Shown: positions 11,055 through 20,696, counted from the first letter of the stretch. The stretch: 64,000 bases of DNA from Alphaproteobacteria bacterium (GCA_016869535.1 VGDX01000013.1:1-64000), one strand, 5' to 3'. Numbers and translations: made by a program. The notes: generated from the letters alone by a model not told the origin.

Positions 11055-12035
11055 ATGGATCAGCAGCAAACGCCCAATTCGAGCCGGCTCACACTCTATC
11101 CCGAGATCGTGCCTTACCGCACCGGCAGGCTCAAAGTCTCGGACCTGCATGACATCTATTTCGAGGAATGCGGCTCGCCATCGGGCAAGCCCGCCGTGCT
11201 GCTGCATGGCGGGCCGGGCGGCGGCATCAACGCCGTGATGCGGCGCTACCACGATCCGGAGAGCTATCGCATCGTGCTGTTCGACCAGCGCGGCTGCGGC
11301 CGTTCAACGCCGCACGCCTCGCTTGAGGAAAACACCACCTGGGATCTCGTCGAGGACATGGAGCGTCTGCGTGAAGCTCTCGGCATCGAACGCTGGCAGG
11401 TGTTTGGCGGTTCGTGGGGCTCCACCCTCGGCCTCGCCTATGCCGAGACCTACCCCGAACGGGTGAGTGAGCTGATCCTCAGGGGCATCTTCACGCTCAG
11501 GCGCGCCGAGATCGAATGGTTCTATCAGGAGGGCTGCAGCTGGATCTACCCGGATGCCTTCGAGGCTTACGCCGGCATCATCCCGGAGGCCGAACGCGGT
11601 GACATGATCGCCGCCTATCACAAGCGTCTTACCGGCGCCGATCCTGAAATGCAGATCGAGGCGGCGCGGGCCTGGAGCGCTTGGGAAGGCAAGACGCTAT
11701 CCCTTCTGCCAGACCTCGATAGGGTGCGCCGTTTCTCGGAGGATCATTACGCGCTCGCCTTCGCGCGTATCGAATGCCACTACTTCATCAATGGCGGCTT
11801 CTTCGCCAGAGACGGCCAGCTGATCGCCAATGCCGCGCGGCTGAGAGGTATTCCCGGCGTGATCGTGCACGGCCGCTACGACGTGGTGACACCGGTCAAG
11901 ATCGCCCACGACCTCGCCCGCAACTGGCCGGAGGCCGATCTGCGCATCGTCCCCGATTCCGGGCACGCCATGACCGAGGCCGGCATCGTGCACGAGCTGG
12001 TGGCAGCCACCAAGCGCTTCGCGCCTACAAAATGA
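11055..12035 (+). CDS. pip: Prolyl iminopeptidase
   Basis: This 326-residue alpha/beta hydrolase removes N-terminal proline from peptides. The oxyanion loop LLHGGPGGG, the nucleophile elbow GGSWGS and the catalytic His in DSGHAM are all present, as are DQRGCGRSTPHA and the family-specific FxxRIExHYFxNxGF segment. The frame is open further upstream, but ATG 11055 matches the family N-terminus (YPEIVPYRTGRLKVSD begins about 17 residues in). It lies 16 nt after the symporter and may be cotranscribed. Confidence 0.94.
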   Translation: MDQQQTPNSSRLTLYPEIVPYRTGRLKVSDLHDIYFEECGSPSGKPAVLLHGGPGGGINAVMRRYHDPESYRIVLFDQRGCGRSTPHASLEENTTWDLVEDMERLREALGIERWQVFGGSWGSTLGLAYAETYPERVSELILRGIFTLRRAEIEWFYQEGCSWIYPDAFEAYAGIIPEAERGDMIAAYHKRLTGADPEMQIEAARAWSAWEGKTLSLLPDLDRVRRFSEDHYALAFARIECHYFINGGFFARDGQLIANAARLRGIPGVIVHGRYDVVTPVKIAHDLARNWPEADLRIVPDSGHAMTEAGIVHELVAATKRFAPTK

Positions 12036-12083
12036 AGTCGAAGGCGACGGCGCCACATATAGGCGATAGATAACCGACAAAGC

Positions 12084-12509
12084 TCAATTGGCGGCATCGC
12101 CGGTGAAGCTCAGGACAACGCTGCGCCGGTGTGGCGCGGCGCGATGCTCGATCAGGAACACGCCCTGCCAGGTGCCGAGCCCCATCTTGCCATCCATGAC
12201 GGGGATACCGAGGCTGACAGAGGTCACCATCGACTTGATGTGGCTCGGCATATCGTCGGGTCCCTCCTCGGCATGCACATAATCCCGGTCCTCCGGCGCG
12301 AGCAGTTCGAGCGCGGTCATGAGATCGCGCTGCACGGCGGGATCGGCGTTCTCCTGGATGGTTAGTGACGCCGAGGTGTGACGCACGAACACGGTGAGCA
12401 GACCGTCCTTGGCGGCGATGGCCGACAGCCAATGGGCAAGATCGCGGGTGATTTCAGTGAAGCCCTTGCCGCTTGTCTCGACGATCAGTCTGTGACTCGC
12501 CTGCATCAT
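12084..12509 (-). CDS. YjbQ family protein (UPF0047)
   Basis: This 141-residue single-domain protein carries the UPF0047 signature: LTVFVRHTSASLTIQENADP, then HAEEGPDDMPSHIKS, then GTWQGVFLIEHR. The conserved His and Asp/Glu residues form a metal site in solved members. Some members have been described with secondary thiamine-phosphate synthase activity, but the physiological role is unsettled. It is a single gene between pip (convergent) and the PodJ-like gene (divergent). Confidence 0.92.
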   Translation of the reverse strand: MMQASHRLIVETSGKGFTEITRDLAHWLSAIAAKDGLLTVFVRHTSASLTIQENADPAVQRDLMTALELLAPEDRDYVHAEEGPDDMPSHIKSMVTSVSLGIPVMDGKMGLGTWQGVFLIEHRAAPHRRSVVLSFTGDAAN

Positions 12510-12659
12510 GTCCGTCCCGCTCCGGAGCGCCGTTTAACGCAAAATTTACCCTGACTTGCCACGGTGAAATCGACCGCTTCGTCGCGTGTCTCCAAGGACC
12601 GGTCCCCCACCCTTTTCGGATGCGGATCAGGCGGCGTCGCGCTTCCCAAGGGGAACGGT

Positions 12660-15218
12660 ATGGCTTCGGAAGCAAGTTGGCAAACGGGAGCGGCCAGTAG
12701 CGCCGGCGCAAACCATGCCGATGCCCCCCTCGACCAGCGCGGTGTGGAAAGCCTTCTCCTCAAGCTCGTCGAGCGGGTGTCCGAAAGCGAACGCCGCTAT
12801 ATCGACGCGCTCGACGATCTGCACAAGCGCCTCGACCGGCTGTCGCAGACGGCGGCCGGCGCCACCCGCGCCAGCACGGCCCAGGATTCTGAAACGCTCG
12901 AGCGCCTGCATAGACAAATCAACCGTCTTGGACGCCGGCTAGACCGCGATCCCGAAGAGTCGCTCGACGATTTCGAGCGGCTAGGGCGCACATTATCCGA
13001 GGGCATGGCCAATGCGGCCCGCAGCGCCGCCTATTACGAGGAGCGCGATTTCGACCGGCGTCTGGTCGAGACGGCGCAACGCCTGGAGCGTTCGATCGGC
13101 AACGTCATGCCGGTCAACGCGGTCGAAACATTGAATGCGCGGCTCGACGATATCAGCAGCCAGCTCGTTCTCGCGCTCAGGCAAGTGCCGCAACGCGAAA
13201 GCCTGCAGCAGGTCGAACGCCAAATTTCCGATATGGGACGCCAGCTCGTACGGGCCGAACGGCAGCTTGCCAAGGTCGGCGTGATCGAAAGCCAATTGCT
13301 CAAGCTGATTGAGCGTTTCGATGAAAAGGCGGCACAAGAGCCTCCGCCGATCGACCTCGATCAGCTGACGGAGATCGCACAGAAGGCCGCTGAGGATTCC
13401 ACGCGGCGTGCCATGAAAGAGGAAAAGCCGAGCACCGCCGAACGGCTTGACGCCATGCAGCGCGACATCGTGGCCATCGGCGATAAGAACAAGCAGAGCA
13501 ACGAGGTTCTCGCCAGCAAGATCCAGGCCGTGCAGGATTCATTGCGGCGGCTGGCCGAGAAGATGGAACGCGACGCGTCCGCCTTTCTTGCCAAATCCCG
13601 CTCGACATTTCTCGCCTCGAAGCCTGCGGCTGACGAGAAATTTGTCCTGCCTCGTCAATCTTCGACAAAAGTTGCGGAATCGGCGGGCGATTCACACAAT
13701 GAGCCGGGCAAGGACACGCCTTTCTCCTCCCGTAGCAAGCGCGTGGCGCGCGAAGACAAGTCCGCCGAAACCGAAGTTAAATCGGAGCCGGAAGTCGAGA
13801 CGCCCGAGGATCTCATAGCCGCGGCGCGACGCGGCACGCGTGTCGCCGCACTCCGCGATGCGGCACAGAGCCGGCTTGCCACCGACATCGAGAAGCCGCC
13901 GCATCGCCTGCGCACTCTGCTCATCATCTGCGCCGCGACCCTGCTTATCTTAAGTGCAGGCATGCTTCTCTACGAGCGTCTCAGGTTGAGGCCGGCGCCT
14001 GTGAACATCCCTCCGGCCGTAGAGCAAACGGTCCCGGCACCGGCCACACCGGCACCGCGGGCCGAGACGGATGGTCCCTCGCAAGCCGATACAAGTTCGG
14101 CGATCCTCGAACTCGAACGGCCCGAGTCCTGGAGGCCTCTTCCCGCCGAGGGAACGCCCCATACGGACCGTGTCGGCGATGCGAACGGTACCGAGATCGC
14201 CAAGACCACGCAGCTTGTCTCGACCGAGCCGGATGTCGGGTCTTCGCTGCAATCGCAATTCGCGGCATTGCAGACCGGCAAAATGGCGATTTTGCCCGGC
14301 ATGACCTTCACCCTCGACGGCGCAAGCCTTGGTGGGAAGGTCATGGATGCCGCAAACACACTGCCGGCCACCCTTCCCTTGCCGCCGGAGACGCTCGGTC
14401 CGCTCGCCATGCGGCAAGCCGCTTCCATGGGTGACGCCAAGGCGCAATATGCCATCGCCGAGCGTTACGCCCATGGCAAAGGGGCGCCGCGCAATATGGG
14501 TGAAGCCAAGCGCTGGCTCGAACGCTCGGCTTCCTACGGCTATGCGCTCGCCCAGTACCGCCTCGGCACGATCTACGAGCGCGGCTATGGCGTCGACAAG
14601 GACATCGCCCGCGCGCGATCCTGGTACGAGGCGGCAGCCGAGAAGGGTAACGTGAAGGCCATGCACAATCTCGCCATCGGCGCGAGCGGCCGCGACAACG
14701 ATCAGGCCGATTACGAATTCTCCGCCAAGTGGCACGAAGAGGCGGCGTCCTACGGATTCACCGACAGTCAGTTCAATCTCGGCATCCTCTATGAACATGG
14801 CCTCGGCCGGCCCAAGGATTTGGCCGAAGCCTATAAATGGTTCGCACTCGCCGCTCTGAACCACGATGCCGAAGCCGCTAAACAGCGCGCCCGTCTCGAG
14901 GCAGAGCTCGATACGGCCTCGCTGTCCCGAGCCGTGCAGGCCGTCAAGGCGTGGAAAGCGAAAAAGTTGATTGAAGAGGCCAATGACGCCTCCGGCACTG
15001 CCGAATGGGGCACGCCGTCACTGTCACCAAACGCCGAACTCGTCGTCCGCGCGCAAGCTTTGCTCAACCAGCTCGGTTACGATGCAGGCGTGCCTGATGG
15101 CGTCATGGGCGCGCGCACACGCGACGCGATCAGACACTTCGAAAGCCGGAATGGCCTCGAGGAGACGGGCGAGGTCTCGGTGCAGCTCGTCACCACTTTG
15201 GAGAGCCTGGCCGGTTAG
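12660..15218 (+). CDS. PodJ-like polarity protein with Sel1 repeats and a peptidoglycan-binding domain
   Basis: The 852-residue protein has a cytoplasmic N-terminal half rich in coiled coil (about residues 25-330), a basic Ser/Glu linker and one transmembrane helix at about 418-440 (LLIICAATLLILSAGMLLY). A Pro/Thr-rich periplasmic linker, four Sel1-type TPR units (about 590-740) and a C-terminal PG_binding_1 domain (about 788-850, LLNQLGYDAGVPDGVMGARTR) follow. This is the architecture of PodJ, which marks a cell pole and anchors to the wall. ATG 12660 is preceded by AAGGGGA; the open frame extends to 12564 without a better site. The PodJ name rests on architecture, not alignment. Confidence 0.8.
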   Translation: MASEASWQTGAASSAGANHADAPLDQRGVESLLLKLVERVSESERRYIDALDDLHKRLDRLSQTAAGATRASTAQDSETLERLHRQINRLGRRLDRDPEESLDDFERLGRTLSEGMANAARSAAYYEERDFDRRLVETAQRLERSIGNVMPVNAVETLNARLDDISSQLVLALRQVPQRESLQQVERQISDMGRQLVRAERQLAKVGVIESQLLKLIERFDEKAAQEPPPIDLDQLTEIAQKAAEDSTRRAMKEEKPSTAERLDAMQRDIVAIGDKNKQSNEVLASKIQAVQDSLRRLAEKMERDASAFLAKSRSTFLASKPAADEKFVLPRQSSTKVAESAGDSHNEPGKDTPFSSRSKRVAREDKSAETEVKSEPEVETPEDLIAAARRGTRVAALRDAAQSRLATDIEKPPHRLRTLLIICAATLLILSAGMLLYERLRLRPAPVNIPPAVEQTVPAPATPAPRAETDGPSQADTSSAILELERPESWRPLPAEGTPHTDRVGDANGTEIAKTTQLVSTEPDVGSSLQSQFAALQTGKMAILPGMTFTLDGASLGGKVMDAANTLPATLPLPPETLGPLAMRQAASMGDAKAQYAIAERYAHGKGAPRNMGEAKRWLERSASYGYALAQYRLGTIYERGYGVDKDIARARSWYEAAAEKGNVKAMHNLAIGASGRDNDQADYEFSAKWHEEAASYGFTDSQFNLGILYEHGLGRPKDLAEAYKWFALAALNHDAEAAKQRARLEAELDTASLSRAVQAVKAWKAKKLIEEANDASGTAEWGTPSLSPNAELVVRAQALLNQLGYDAGVPDGVMGARTRDAIRHFESRNGLEETGEVSVQLVTTLESLAG

Positions 15219-15234
15219 CCGGACGCAAGGTCGC

Positions 15235-15286
15235 AAAACCAGACATCAGAAGCTGGTCAAGGCTTCCGATTTCTGGTTTTTGTTTT
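15235..15286 (+). terminator. Rho-independent terminator after the PodJ-like gene
   Basis: AAAACCAGACATCAGAAGC (15235-15253) pairs with GCTTCCGATTTCTGGTTTT (15262-15280) with two mismatches across an 8-nt loop. The T-rich tail TGTTTTC follows. It lies 17 nt after the stop codon. Confidence 0.75.
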
Positions 15287-15316
15287 CTTGATTCCAGCCT
15301 CTGGATTCTACCGTCC

Positions 15317-16240
15317 ATGTTCCAGGTCTATCTGCCCATTGCCGAGCTTTCGGTTAACATCCTCGTGATGCTGGGGCTCGGCGCGGCGGTCGGCTTCCTG
15401 TCAGGCATGTTCGGTGTCGGTGGCGGTTTCCTGCTCACCCCGCTCCTGATGTTCTCGGGCATCCCTCCGGCGATAGCCGTTGCAACTGGCGCCAATCAGA
15501 TTGTCGGCACCTCGGTCTCCGGCACCCTGGCACAATGGCGGCGGGGCAATGTCGATGTCCACATGGGCGCCGTGTTGATCGTTGGTGGCGTGGCCGGGGC
15601 ATTGGCCGGCGTGCTCCTGCTTAAGGCGCTGCAGCAAATTGGCCAATCGGGACTCATCATCTCGCTCACCTATGTGGTCTTTCTCGGCGTTATCGGCACG
15701 CTGATGCTGTGGGAGAGCCTGCGCGTCATTCGCAGGACTCGCGCCGGAAAAACGGTCCCGGCGCGTTCCGGCCAGCACAACTGGATCCACGGGCTGCCCT
15801 TCAAAATGCGCTTCCCACAATCGCGTCTTTATATCAGCGCGATTCCGCCGCTCGTTATCGGCGCCGTGGTCGGTTTGCTTGCGTCGTTTCTCGGCGTGGG
15901 CGGCGGCTTTATCATTGTGCCGGCCATGATCTACCTCCTGCGCATGCCGACCAATATCGTAATCGGTACCGCGATCTTTCAGATCATCTTCGTCACTGCC
16001 GTCGTCACCCTGTTACATGCCACGCTGAACCATACGCTCGACCTGTTGCTTGCCTTGATCCTGGTGATTGGCGGCGTGATCGGTGGTCAATTCGGCGTGA
16101 GGGCGGGACACCGGTTCAGAGGCGAGCAATTGCGGGCGATGCTGGCCGTGGTAGTGCTCGCCGTAGCGCTTCGGCTATTATTCGATCTTGTTGTCGAGCC
16201 GGTCGAACTTTACTCCATTATTCCATTAACGGGGGTGTGA
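15317..16240 (+). CDS. Sulfite exporter TauE/SafE family membrane protein
   Basis: This 307-residue polytopic protein is built of two homologous halves, each with the glycine-rich TauE/SafE motif: GFLSGMFGVGGGFLLTPLL near residue 25 and GLLASFLGVGGGFIIVPAM near residue 195. About eight hydrophobic helices are visible. The family moves small anions such as sulfite, sulfoacetate or organosulfonates; the substrate here is not known. Its stop overlaps the start of the next gene by one base (TGATG), so the two are translationally coupled. Confidence 0.9.
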   Translation: MFQVYLPIAELSVNILVMLGLGAAVGFLSGMFGVGGGFLLTPLLMFSGIPPAIAVATGANQIVGTSVSGTLAQWRRGNVDVHMGAVLIVGGVAGALAGVLLLKALQQIGQSGLIISLTYVVFLGVIGTLMLWESLRVIRRTRAGKTVPARSGQHNWIHGLPFKMRFPQSRLYISAIPPLVIGAVVGLLASFLGVGGGFIIVPAMIYLLRMPTNIVIGTAIFQIIFVTAVVTLLHATLNHTLDLLLALILVIGGVIGGQFGVRAGHRFRGEQLRAMLAVVVLAVALRLLFDLVVEPVELYSIIPLTGV

Positions 16241-17019
16241 TGATCAGAACCGCATCCTTCGCCGCCTTGCTCTTGGCACTTTTCTGCACCGCGGCCAACG
16301 CTGCGGAACCTGACACCCAGGAGCAGGTGCAGTCCGACGTCTCGACCCGCGAGATCGCCATCGAGTCGAATTTTACCGGCATCGAAATCCTTATCTTCGG
16401 CAGCATCGATTTCAGCGATGAGCAGACGCCGGCAGAAGCAAGCTACGGCGTGATAACCGTGGTCAGGGGACCGACGGAACCTGTTGCCGTGACCCGTAAG
16501 CACCGCATCGGTGGGATTTGGGTGAATGGCCCGGGCAAGTCATTCGCGACCGCTCCGGGATTTTATGCCGTGCTCTCGTCGCGTCCGTTCAGATCGATTG
16601 CCTCCGATGACACGCTGAGGCAGCTCGGTATCGGTCTCGCCAATGTGGATTTCGGGCGATACACAAGAGGTCATCACGCGGACGATGCCTATCGCGCCGC
16701 CTTGGTCCGGCTAAGGACCGAGGAAGGACTGTTTCAGGAGAATGACGGCGGCGTGAGCTTCATCGGACGCAGTCTTTTCCGGGCCAATGTCACCTTGCCG
16801 GTGAATGTGCCGATCGGCCATTACACGGCCGACGTCTATCTGTTCCGGGACGGAAAGCTGGTGAGCAAGAATGTGAGCGGGCTCTATGTGAACAAAGTGG
16901 GTTTCGAGCGCGTGATCTATTCGCTGGCTTTCCAGCACCCATTTCTCTATGGGCTACTCGCAGTCGCACTTGCCGTGCTCGCGGGTCTCACCGGCTGGTA
17001 TGCCTTCCGGCGCGATTAG
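16240..17019 (+). CDS. Alph_Pro_TM / TIGR02186 family membrane protein
   Basis: The 259-residue product has a signal peptide (FAALLLALFCTAANAAE), a long periplasmic beta-rich domain and one C-terminal transmembrane helix (FLYGLLAVALAVLAGLTGWYAF) followed by a short basic tail. REIxIxSNFTGxEILIFGSID and VTRKHRIGGIWVN are typical of TIGR02186 as I recall it, an uncharacterised alphaproteobacterial family. ATG 16240 shares a base with the stop of the TauE/SafE gene, suggesting that this protein is its periplasmic partner. The frame is open far upstream, but those residues are shadow translation. Confidence 0.8.
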   Translation: MIRTASFAALLLALFCTAANAAEPDTQEQVQSDVSTREIAIESNFTGIEILIFGSIDFSDEQTPAEASYGVITVVRGPTEPVAVTRKHRIGGIWVNGPGKSFATAPGFYAVLSSRPFRSIASDDTLRQLGIGLANVDFGRYTRGHHADDAYRAALVRLRTEEGLFQENDGGVSFIGRSLFRANVTLPVNVPIGHYTADVYLFRDGKLVSKNVSGLYVNKVGFERVIYSLAFQHPFLYGLLAVALAVLAGLTGWYAFRRD

Positions 17020-17020
17020 G

Positions 17021-17719
17021 TCAATCTGGCAAAAGCAGGCTACCGAGCACCGGGTAAACGTCGGTGCGCCCCATCATCCAGGCTTCGAGCCGGTGCTTGA
17101 CGAAGAGCAGATCGAAGGCTTCGTTCAGCACGTTCAAGCCACCCGCATAGGCGCCGAAGGCAGGCATCACCAGGCGATGGCCGTCGGTGGCGAAACAGCG
17201 GCGGCGCAGCACCGCACCGCGCCTCGAGATCCGTGCCACCGGATGCAGATGGCCGGCGATCTCGCGGGCACCGTTAGGCGAAGGCTCGTGCCTGAGGGTG
17301 ATGCCGCGAATGCTCAAAGTGGCGCAGACCGTACCTTTGACCGAAGCGGGCAGGTGCGGATCGTGATTGCCGCATATCCAGTACCATTCGCGGCCTTGCT
17401 GCAGACTGGTCAGACAGGCAAGGTCTTCTTCCGCCAGGCTGTCCGCCAAATGGCTGCGATGAAAGCTGTCGCCGAGCGCCACGACGCGGGCCGGGTCGAG
17501 CGCCTGGATGACCTTACCCAAGCGTTGCAGCGTGCTGCGCGTATCGTATGGCGGTAGCAGCATACCGAGGGCGGCGAAGGCTGTGCCCTTTTCAAGATGC
17601 AGATCGGCGACAAGGAGCGTGCTCTCTGCCTCCCAGTAAAGCGCGCCGGCAGCGAGCGGCACGAATTCGTGGCCGCAGACAGAGATGCGGCCTCTCAGTC
17701 TCGGCGCGCTTTCAGGCAT
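17021..17719 (-). CDS. pdeM: Ligase-associated DNA damage response endonuclease PdeM
   Basis: This is a calcineurin-like metallophosphoesterase. The metal-binding series ADLHLEKG, VVALGDSFHRSH, ICGNHDPH, LRHEP and AGHLHP is complete. PdeM proteins are known as part of a bacterial DNA-damage module with an Lhr-type helicase, an exonuclease and an ATP-dependent ligase. The start is uncertain: ATG 17719 overlaps the helicase stop by 8 nt, while ATG 17743 gives 240 residues. It follows the helicase in the same direction, so the pair is one transcript. Ligase and exonuclease genes are not in the window. Confidence 0.9.
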   Translation of the reverse strand: MPESAPRLRGRISVCGHEFVPLAAGALYWEAESTLLVADLHLEKGTAFAALGMLLPPYDTRSTLQRLGKVIQALDPARVVALGDSFHRSHLADSLAEEDLACLTSLQQGREWYWICGNHDPHLPASVKGTVCATLSIRGITLRHEPSPNGAREIAGHLHPVARISRRGAVLRRRCFATDGHRLVMPAFGAYAGGLNVLNEAFDLLFVKHRLEAWMMGRTDVYPVLGSLLLPD

Positions 17720-20282
17720 GAGGTCCAGTCTTGCGTGCGGCATTTCCCCCTAAAGCCTCCGCGATAAGTTCCTCGACCGTTTCACGCAACAAAGTCTCGC
17801 TCGCTTCCCCCGGGACGCTCTCGCGGCCGATCTCCAGCATGACAGGTACGGCGAGCGGCGAGACACGATCGAGGCCAATATGCCTGATTCGTCCGCGAAT
17901 GCGTTTCAGGAAATCGTTAAGACGGCCGACATCGATCAGACCGGTGGCGGCATCGGCGAACGCCGCCTGCAACAAGATATGGTCCGGCTCATACTGCCGC
18001 AGCACATCATAGATCAGGTCAGAGGATACGGTCATCTGGCGTCCGGTCTTCTCCTGTCCCGGATGGCGACGCTCGATGAGCCCCGAGATGATGGCGCACA
18101 CGCGGAAGGAGCGCCGCATCAGGCTCGATTCGGCAAGCCAGGCATCGAGGTCGTCTCCAAGCATGTCCTCGTCGAACAGAAGCGCAAGATCGAGCCTGCC
18201 GGTCCTCACCATCGCGCCAATATCTCTAAGGCCCCAGATGGCGAGCGCATATTCGTTGGCGACGAAACCGAGCGGCGCCGCGCCGGCACGTTCGAGCCGG
18301 CGCGTCAGCAGCATGCCGAGGCTTTGATGTGCGAGCCGTCCCTCAAATGGATAACAGACGAGATAGAAGCGTTTGCCGCGCGGATAGATCTCGATCAGAA
18401 TCTCGTCGGGCCCTGGCACCAGCGAATACTCGGCTTGCAGCCGCAGCCAGTCGGAAACCTGATCGGGGAAATGCGACCAGGTGTCCGGCTGCGCGAGAAG
18501 ATGCCGGACCCGATCCGCGAGGTAGGTCGAGAGCGGAAACTTGCCGCCGTCATAAGCCGGCACTTTCGGCTCGGTTGTGTTGGCGCGCGTGACGATGGCG
18601 TCGTTCTCACGCATGCCCTCGAAACGCAGCACTTCGCCAGCGAACACGAAGCTGTCGCCTGGCGTTAGCTGCTCGATGAAATATTCCTCGACTTCACCGA
18701 GCACACGTCCGGCGGCCGGCAAAGTCTTCGGCTTGAGCGCGCCGCCTTTGAGCCGGGCAAGGCGCACGCGTACCATCGGCGCCTCGACGATGGTGCCGAC
18801 ATTGAGCCGGTATTGTTGCGCGACGCGAGGATGGGCGATACGCCATAAACCCTCGGGCGTACGCTTCAGCTTGGCATAACGCTCGTAAGTCGCGAGCGCG
18901 TAGCCACCGGTGGCGACGAATTGCACGACCTTGTCGAAGCCCGTGCGCGCGAGCCCCTGATAGGGCGAAGCGCTGGTCACTTCACGATAGAGCGCATCGG
19001 GATCGAATGGTGCGGCGCAGGCCGTGCCGAGCACATGCTGGGCCAGAACGTCGAGTGCACCGGGCCGCGATGGCGGCGTGTCCTGCGCGCCTTCTGCCGC
19101 CGCTTCAAGCGCCGCCTCGCACTCAATCACCTCGAAGCGGTTGGCGGGCACGAGCAGAGCCTTGCTCGGCTCATCGAGCCGATGATTGGCGCGACCGATA
19201 CGCTGGGCAAGGCGGCTCGCGCCCTTCGGGGCACCGATATTGATGACGAGATCGACATCGCCCCAATCGATGCCGAGATCGAGCGTCGAAGTGCACACTA
19301 CGGCGCGGAGCTTGCCGGCGACCATGGCCGCCTCGACCTTGCGCCGCTGCGCCACGTCGAGCGATCCATGATGCAGGGCGATCGGCAGGTCCTCGTCGTT
19401 GTAACGCCACACCTCATGAAACAGCATTTCAGCCTGCGACCGTGTATTCACGAACATCAGCGCCAAACGGTGCGCCTTGATCGCCGCGTAGATCTCGGGC
19501 AAGGCGTAGCGCGCCGAATGGCCGGCCCAGGGCAGCTCGGCCTTAGACTTGAGAATCGAGATATCGGCCTTGGCCCCCTCCCCACCTTGAATGATTTCGG
19601 CGAGACGCGTCGTCGACTGCCCCTGATGCGGCACAAGGAACGCGGCAAGTTCGTAAGGCCGCGCAACCGTCGCCGACAGGCCAATGGCGGTAAGATCCGG
19701 CGCATAGGTACGGAGTCGTGCGAGATCTAGCGCGAGCAGATCTCCACGCTTGCTCGAAGCAAGGGCGTGCAGTTCGTCAAGAATCACATATTTGAGCCGG
19801 CCGAACAGCTCCGGCGCGCTTCTATGCGACAGCATCAATGCGATCTGCTCGGGCGTAGTCAGCAAAATATCGGGGGGCAGCACGCGCTGGCGCGCACGCC
19901 GTGACGGCGGTGTGTCACCGGTGCGGGTCTCGAGCTTGAGGGGCAGGCCCATCTCATCGACCGGCGTCGTCAGATTGCGGGCGATGTCGGTAGTGAGTGC
20001 CTTCAGCGGTGACACATATAATGTATGAATGGCGGTAGCGGGTTTGGGCTTCGCACCGCGCTCAGCGAGATCAACAAGGCTCGGCAGGAAACCCGCAAGT
20101 GTCTTGCCCCCGCCGGTTGGGGCAATCAGCAGCGCGTCACGCCCCGCTCCCGCGGCTTCGAGCAGGGTAAGCTGGTGGGCGTGCGGCTGCCAGCCCCGGC
20201 GGGCGAACCAGGAAGCGAAAGGTTCCGGGAGACCCTCCGGTGTCTTTACCAAGACTCTCGCTCTTGTGCTTACGCCTGCCAC
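17712..20282 (-). CDS. Ligase-associated DNA damage response DEXH-box helicase (Lhr family)
   Basis: This 856-residue superfamily 2 helicase has motif I LLIAPTGGGKTLAGFLP, motif Ia YVSPLKALTTD, motif II DELHA, motif III LSATV, motif IV LMFVNTRSQAE, motif V STLDLGIDWGDVDLVI and motif VI QRIGRANHR. A winged-helix and DUF1998-like/Lhr C-terminal region follows. The pairing with PdeM and the ~850-residue length fit the ligase-associated subfamily rather than full-length Lhr (~1500). The start is GTG 20282 with a GAGG about 9 nt upstream. Expected role: ATP-driven unwinding or strand annealing during repair. Confidence 0.92.
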   Translation of the reverse strand: MAGVSTRARVLVKTPEGLPEPFASWFARRGWQPHAHQLTLLEAAGAGRDALLIAPTGGGKTLAGFLPSLVDLAERGAKPKPATAIHTLYVSPLKALTTDIARNLTTPVDEMGLPLKLETRTGDTPPSRRARQRVLPPDILLTTPEQIALMLSHRSAPELFGRLKYVILDELHALASSKRGDLLALDLARLRTYAPDLTAIGLSATVARPYELAAFLVPHQGQSTTRLAEIIQGGEGAKADISILKSKAELPWAGHSARYALPEIYAAIKAHRLALMFVNTRSQAEMLFHEVWRYNDEDLPIALHHGSLDVAQRRKVEAAMVAGKLRAVVCTSTLDLGIDWGDVDLVINIGAPKGASRLAQRIGRANHRLDEPSKALLVPANRFEVIECEAALEAAAEGAQDTPPSRPGALDVLAQHVLGTACAAPFDPDALYREVTSASPYQGLARTGFDKVVQFVATGGYALATYERYAKLKRTPEGLWRIAHPRVAQQYRLNVGTIVEAPMVRVRLARLKGGALKPKTLPAAGRVLGEVEEYFIEQLTPGDSFVFAGEVLRFEGMRENDAIVTRANTTEPKVPAYDGGKFPLSTYLADRVRHLLAQPDTWSHFPDQVSDWLRLQAEYSLVPGPDEILIEIYPRGKRFYLVCYPFEGRLAHQSLGMLLTRRLERAGAAPLGFVANEYALAIWGLRDIGAMVRTGRLDLALLFDEDMLGDDLDAWLAESSLMRRSFRVCAIISGLIERRHPGQEKTGRQMTVSSDLIYDVLRQYEPDHILLQAAFADAATGLIDVGRLNDFLKRIRGRIRHIGLDRVSPLAVPVMLEIGRESVPGEASETLLRETVEELIAEALGGNAARKTGPHA

Positions 20283-20390
20283 CTGCTCTTGACCTCACCT
20301 GCGCTTCGCACCAATTCTGCCGTAGTTCGGGCCGAAGCTTTGGTTACTTTAAGGCAGGCGCACGTGCCGCCAAGGTGAAAGGGCAGCGAC

Positions 20391-20696
20391 ATGGAACGGT
20401 TCTTCGGCGGCAATCCGGCCCTCGTGACGGTCAGGCTGGTGATTCTGTCCCTGATTGTCGGCGTTATCCTCGCTGCCCTCGGCTTCAGCCCCTTCGACAT
20501 CATTGACAGCATCCGGCACCTTGTCGCCCGAATTTACGACATGGGCTTCGCCGCGGTTGAGCGGGCCTTCCGTTATTTTATGCTCGGCGCCGTGGTGGTG
20601 TTCCCGGTGTGGCTCTTCGTGCGCCTGTTCAAGACGCTTGGGCGCGAGAGCAGCACGGCCCTGGTCGATCCGAATTCGCGCAATCGCGAAGCCTAA
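20391..20696 (+). CDS. DUF6460-type small membrane protein
   Basis: The 101-residue protein has two hydrophobic helices (about residues 10-32 and 58-80) flanking an amphipathic stretch IIDSIRHLVARIYDMGFAAV, and a charged C-terminal tail. The pattern FGGxPxxVxxRLxxxSxxVGxxxxxxGxxPxD is that of a rhizobial inner-membrane family I know as DUF6460, whose function is unknown. It is divergent from the helicase and overlaps the end of pyrD by 4 nt (convergent). Confidence 0.75.
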   Translation: MERFFGGNPALVTVRLVILSLIVGVILAALGFSPFDIIDSIRHLVARIYDMGFAAVERAFRYFMLGAVVVFPVWLFVRLFKTLGRESSTALVDPNSRNREA

